Below are positions 59,529 to 64,000 of a DNA stretch of 64,000 nt, one piece after another (the stretch's first letter is position 1; each line of letters begins with the position of its first letter). A program made the position numbers and the translations under genes. The stretch is from Pilaira anomala (taxonomy: Eukaryota; Mucoromycota; Mucoromycetes; Mucorales; Mucoraceae), in the NCBI GenBank assembly GCA_025716855.1, contig JAIXMQ010000009.1:650001-714000 (forward strand), given 5' to 3'. The notes under the pieces were generated by a model. It was not told the DNA's origin. It made no database searches and worked only from the letters and a program-made list of their open reading frames with translations.

Positions 59529-61477
59529 TTATTGTTCCAAGAAGAAATAGTTACCAGTGGACTTTTGTTCATGATCAAGTTGAGAATCAAGCTTGTTAAT
59601 TCTAGGTCTGAAATTGGTAGGGTCACGACGGAAAGTGATTTCGAGTGAAGCCAAAAATTTGTTCATACCAGTCAACAAAGATTGAGGAGTGTTGGCAACA
59701 GCATGAACGGAAGGAGTACCGTCATAAACAACAACTCTATCAGCAAGATAGGTGGCCATAATGAAATCGTGCTCTACAATGAAAGCAGTTCTCTTGAAAT
59801 GAATAATGAAACGCTTAATAACCTTGGCAGCAATAATACGTTGCTCGGAATCAAGATAAGCAGAAGGTTCATCAATAAGATAAATATCAGCAGGTTGACC
59901 TAAACCGAGAACAATAGCAACACGTTGCAATTCACCACCAGATAAATGCATAACTTCTTGATCAATAATGTTTTCAATGTTCAAGGGCTTAATAACATCA
60001 GTGTTGAATTGAGGATTTAAGAAAGCACCCTTAATCTTCTTCAAGAACAACATACGAACAGTACCCTTAAATTTAGGTGAAATCTTTTGAGGTTTGTAAG
60101 AAACATTCAATTGAGGAATCTTAGCATCACCATCAGGCTTAAGAAGACCAGCTAAAAGACGAATGAATGTAGATTTACCAGTACCGTTTTGACCCAACAT
60201 GACAATAATTTCGGAATCTTGGAACTCACCAGGTTCAACATTCAATTTGAAATCACCAAGAACCTTTTCCATTCTAGGATATTTGTAAGAGTTAACTTTA
60301 GAAACAGAAGCTTCATTTGCGGTTTCAGCAATCTTGAAAGTTAAAGATTCTTCACGGAAACGTAAATTTTCAGTAGGGATGTTACCATCCAAGAAAATAT
60401 TGATACCTTCACGAACAGAGTAAGGTAAAGTGACAACACCATAAGCAGAAGGTCTACCGTAAAGGATACAAATGTAATCTGAAAGATAATCCAATACAGA
60501 CAAATCGTGCTCTACACAAATAATATAAGTACTAGAAGAAAGAAGAGAACGAATGACACGAGCAGCATTTAAACGTTGCTTAACATCTAAATAAGAAGAA
60601 GGTTCATCAAACATGTAAACATCAGCTTGTTGAACAGCAACGACACCAATAGCAAATCTTTGTAATTCACCACCAGAAAGTTGACCTACTTCACGATTAA
60701 GGACATCCTTGAGATCCAACATATCAATCATATCTTCCAAGTTGTTACGTTCGTGCTTATCTTCTAAAAGTTGAGAAACTTTACCACTAACCACCTTAGG
60801 GATATGATCAACGTATTGAGGTTTAATGATTGCTTTCAAGTTGTCTTCTAAAATCTTTGTAAAGTAATTTTGTAATTCTGAACCACGGAAATACTTTAAA
60901 ATATCTTGCCAATCGGGAGGTGTATCAAATTTACCCAAATTAGGCTTCATTTTACCAGAAAGAATCTTTAAAGCGGTAGATTTACCAATACCGTTAGTAC
61001 CAACTAAACCTAATACTTGACCAGGACGAGGTACAGGTAAACGATGAAGTTTGAAAGAATTTGCAGAGTAACGATGAGTTACTTGTCCATCCAAGTTGGT
61101 AGGTAAATTGATGACATGAATAGCTGCGAAAGGACACTTCTTTACGCAAATACCACAACCAATACAAAGTTCTTCAGAGATGAAGGCAATCTTGGAAGTA
61201 GGCTCGACTTCAATACAAAGCTTACCTAATTATAACACCTTTTTATCAGTAAAATAATTCCTCTTTTTTCTTTCTCTTTCTCTCTTTCTTTTTCTTCAAA
61301 CTTACCCATTCTGTTTACAGGACAAGAACGTTTACTATATAATAAAAGAATTTTTTGTTTAATCTTTTAAGTTCAAGGTACCATTATTTAATATTTACGT
61401 TACCATTCTTGTCTACACTTCTTAGGCTTACATTTATCAGCACTGACAATGGCAATACGAGTAAGTTTGTCACTCAT
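59529..61477 (-). CDS. RLI1: ABC protein ABCE1/Rli1, ribosome recycling factor
   Basis: Three exons (complement of 59529-61225, 61306-61334, 61404-61477), 599 aa. N-terminus [25 protein letters not shown] with two [4Fe-4S] clusters (second ferredoxin motif [13 protein letters not shown]). Two nucleotide-binding domains follow: [11 protein letters not shown] and [11 protein letters not shown] (Walker A), [12 protein letters not shown] and [12 protein letters not shown] (signatures), FDEPSSYLD and IDEPSAYLD (Walker B), and H-loops VEHD. It splits post-termination ribosomes with Dom34/eRF1, and is essential. Very short introns near the 5' end interrupt the Fe-S region. Confidence 0.98.
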
Positions 61478-62570
61478 TTTATTTTATTTTCTAGAAAGGG
61501 GGGTTGAAGTGTTAAAAAGTGTAAGGGAGGGGGAAAAAAATCGCTTTCCCAAAATTGATTTCAAACAAATTTTTTAAAAAAAAAATATCTAAGCCACTCT
61601 TACAAACCAACCCATAATATCTGTTGTACTAAGTACAGGTTATCACTCTCTTACTCAAGTGTATACTCTGATAGAACTGTTATAGCCCGAGAAATAGTAC
61701 TAGTTAAAGCAGATAAGTGGTCGTGTGATACTTTTCAAAGTACAGAAAAGAAGAAATTTTGTATTTATTATGATATCAAATCTTGGATATTATGTCATTC
61801 TAGTATATATCAAGACGTTATGAGAAGATATAGAAAATAATACAGGTAAAATGAATAATGATAAATAATTGGTTCCTGAATGAAATAATAGAATATTATT
61901 TGTTATTCTATCGAAAACAATAGAATTTAATTAAAGGTCTCATTTGTTGGTTTTACTCTTAATACGTCTAACAAATGACACTCTGTATAAGCATAGACGG
62001 TTAGTAGATGTAAACTACCTTTTTTTTTTTTTTTTTTTTTTTTTTAGCTTATGTTGATAATAGTAATAGATTAATCTCAATAAAGTAGTTTATTACATAA
62101 AATACAACGCTTACAACATTAATATTATTCCTGTATCACTTGCCATAAACTAGAATTATATTTCTACCCGTGATTCTTGTTCAGTATGTACTGGCTTCTT
62201 CATCAAAAATGCAGTTATCAATGCTGATAACTAACTGGTTACTTGTGAAGATACTAATATAGTAGTTATACAGACAAACATAGGACAATAATTATTGTGA
62301 AAAAAAAAGCTTCAAATGAATAAATGTAAAAACTGTATCTATATATATTGATTTTCCCATGAAATGTGCTACTATAATCTCTTTAAGTTGTATTCATAAA
62401 GAAAACTTGGATCTTATTTTCATTCTATCATTGGTGTGAGACTGCGAGAGAGAGAGAGAGAGAGAGAGAGAGTACTGAAACCGGTGTTCAAAATAAAGCT
62501 TTCCTCATCCTATCGTATTCATGTGTACTCACAGGATATTTTTTATTCACTTGTATTTTCATCTCTTTGA
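61478..62570. other. 1.1-kb intergenic region, no gene seen
   Basis: Lies between divergent RLI1 and SEC20. Contains a T24 run at 62022-62045, two small dyads (62182-62193, 62213-62232) and a GA repeat at 62448-62472. A block around 61620-61720 (TGTTGTACTAAG...) has an LTR-like start but no matching partner found. Not called as an element. Confidence 0.4.
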
Positions 62571-63646
62571 ATGAGTTCGATTGAAACTAAGTTTAGGTCA
62601 TTAAGTAAATTAGCAGCAGAATGTCAAAGACAAGTAGAGAGTTTATATTTCGTTGATTCAACTACTGTACAAAAAGAAGTAACAGAACTCATCAAAACTA
62701 ATATTCGAAGACTTGAACAAGATATTAAAGTAAAAAAGGTTTAAATCGACACAAATAAAATAATACTAAATGTACTTTTTTTGTAGGTTGTTCGTTTATT
62801 AGCTGAAGAAGAAGATAGAGAGTCATCCAAGTTGGCTATTTTAAACCGTTTACAGGAATACGAAAACCAATTAAAGCAGCAAGTATAAAATATATTATTT
62901 TATATATTGATTGATATTAAAAATAGCTTTATAGACTTCAAGCAAGCTCGCGTCAATCCATATTAAGGTCAAAAAAGAGGGTAGCTGAATCAGAGAAAAG
63001 AAATAGACAGGAATTATTTGGTATCGGTAAAAGAACAAACGGTAAAAGTTTTACTGAACAATTTGAATTAAAACAACGTGGTGTACAAAGAGGGTAGAAA
63101 TAGTTAACAATAAATTTATATATATATATATATATGTTAATAAACCCGTTTATAGTCAACAAGATGAACAGGTATTACGTGCATCTACTGATGTTACTGA
63201 AGCATTAAAAAGAACCAGCACATTGATGCAACAAGAGCTAGAAAAGAGTACATTTTCCGCCAGTATGCTAGGTAAAGAAAAAAAAAAAAATTAAAAAATT
63301 ACAACTAAAAATATGTATACTCATCTTTTAAAAAGCTGAATCATCTAAAACACTGTCTTCAACCTTTAACGAATATCAAAATTTGGGATCCTTGGTACAT
63401 ATTTCTAAAAGAGTAATTACACAGCTTGAAGCCTCAGATTGGTTTGATAGATTGTTACTCGTGCTTGGCTTACTATTGTTTTGCGGTGTAGTATTTCATA
63501 TCATAAAAAAGAGAACCTGGGATGTTGGTATCTCTTGGGTGTCTTGGTTGTCACAAACAAAAAAGACAAAAACTGTAGTACATGTAACCACAACTTTAAT
63601 TTCTACTCCAACTACAACAGAAGTCTTTTTAAAATCTGTTGAATAA
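62571..63646 (+). CDS. SEC20: Sec20-type Golgi-ER SNARE (BNIP1 family)
   Basis: Five exons (62571-62729, 62787-62882, 62927-63093, 63156-63271, 63336-63646), 282 aa. Helical, Lys/Glu-rich N-terminus (KFRSLSKLAAECQRQVESLY), then the Sec20 SNARE helix: VLRASTDVTEALKRTSTLMQQ, ELEKSTFSASML, SSKTLSSTFNEYQNL, GSLVHISKRVITQLEASDW. A single TM anchor (DRLLLVLGLLLFCGVVFHII) comes near residue 235. About 35 residues follow the TM, Thr/Ser/Val-rich, without an HDEL-type ER retrieval end. The family acts in retrograde Golgi-to-ER fusion with Ufe1, Use1 and Sec22. Confidence 0.87.
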
Positions 63647-63794
63647 AACCAACGCATTATAATGATATATACATATCACATCAGGATGAGATACTCAGTA
63701 TCCATGTATAGCATTCAACTTGTTGCATTAGCAGTACATGGTTCATCTTCTAAAGAAATAATTACTGAACAAAGCCTATTTAGTCATTTTCTTA

Positions 63795-63860
<66 letters not shown>

Positions 63861-64000
63861 TTTACTCCTGCTTTATTATTAATATTTTATAGTTGTCAAT
63901 GTCATTCAATGCATAAATTTATATTTTCTTTGTGAATTTGTTTGAATATAATGTTGCTTTTTAAGAAAAAATAGGAGGAGTAAAGACATATTTTTTTGTA
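63647..64000. repeat. 3' end of window with a 51-base T tract
   Basis: T51 at 63809-63859, the longest homopolymer here. An ORF running through it is a chance product. No gene. Confidence 0.7.

Noticed and set aside
61620..61720. Possible solo LTR starting TGTTGTACTAAG
   Set aside because: No second copy, target duplication or conserved end seen within the window.
63662..63892. ORF across the T51 tract
   Set aside because: Poly-Phe artefact of the homopolymer.

Overview
The window is nuclear DNA of a filamentous fungus, most likely an early-diverging one (Mucoromycota, Mucorales-like). The evidence is a strongly AT-rich base composition, many short introns of about 50-100 nt with GTA(A/T) donors and (T)AG acceptors, coding exons that read cleanly only after splicing, long A/T homopolymers in introns and spacers, and a gene set that includes Chs7, Ecl1, Doa10, a class C (GABA-B-like) receptor and a two-finger GATA factor. 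I cannot name the species. I rebuilt the exon structures by hand. In every spliced model the exons join in frame to one stop, but cDNA would be the real test.

Layout. 0.2-7.0 kb: ER ubiquitin ligase Doa10 (+), tail to tail with a shortened AROM gene (-) that keeps only dehydroquinate synthase and dehydroquinase. 7.3-8.9 kb: a secreted barwin/expansin-like protein (+) and a 48-residue secreted peptide with an inhibitor-cystine-knot cysteine pattern (-). 9.4-13.9 kb: a Dnf-type P4-ATPase (-). 15.1-15.6 kb: a decayed PIF/Harbinger-like transposase. 16-21 kb: SDH4, a small Cys-tailed protein, a GATA factor, a single-pass membrane protein and tRNA-Ser(AGA). 21.6-26.9 kb: glycogen phosphorylase, an RbAp48/Msi1 WD40 histone chaperone and an Ecl1 longevity factor. 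27.2-34.1 kb: a class C GPCR and an ankyrin-DIL protein. 34.6-35.5 kb: ribosomal P0. 35.5-41.1 kb: mostly gene-poor, with one small ORF. 41.1-64 kb: G-alpha, mitochondrial uL29m, ER glucosidase I, Xrn1, an aldehyde dehydrogenase, Chs7, a dual-specificity phosphatase, eEF1B-beta, a GNAT acetyltransferase, an HD-domain nucleotidase, ABCE1/Rli1 and a Sec20 SNARE.

Most genes are housekeeping and are not organised as a pathway cluster. There are themes: ER quality control and trafficking (Doa10, glucosidase I, Chs7, Sec20), translation and RNA turnover (P0, eEF1B, ABCE1, Xrn1, uL29m), and signalling (class C GPCR and G-alpha about 10 kb apart). The two most unusual items are the bifunctional AROM remnant and the tiny cystine-knot peptide gene, which is too short for usual ORF cutoffs.
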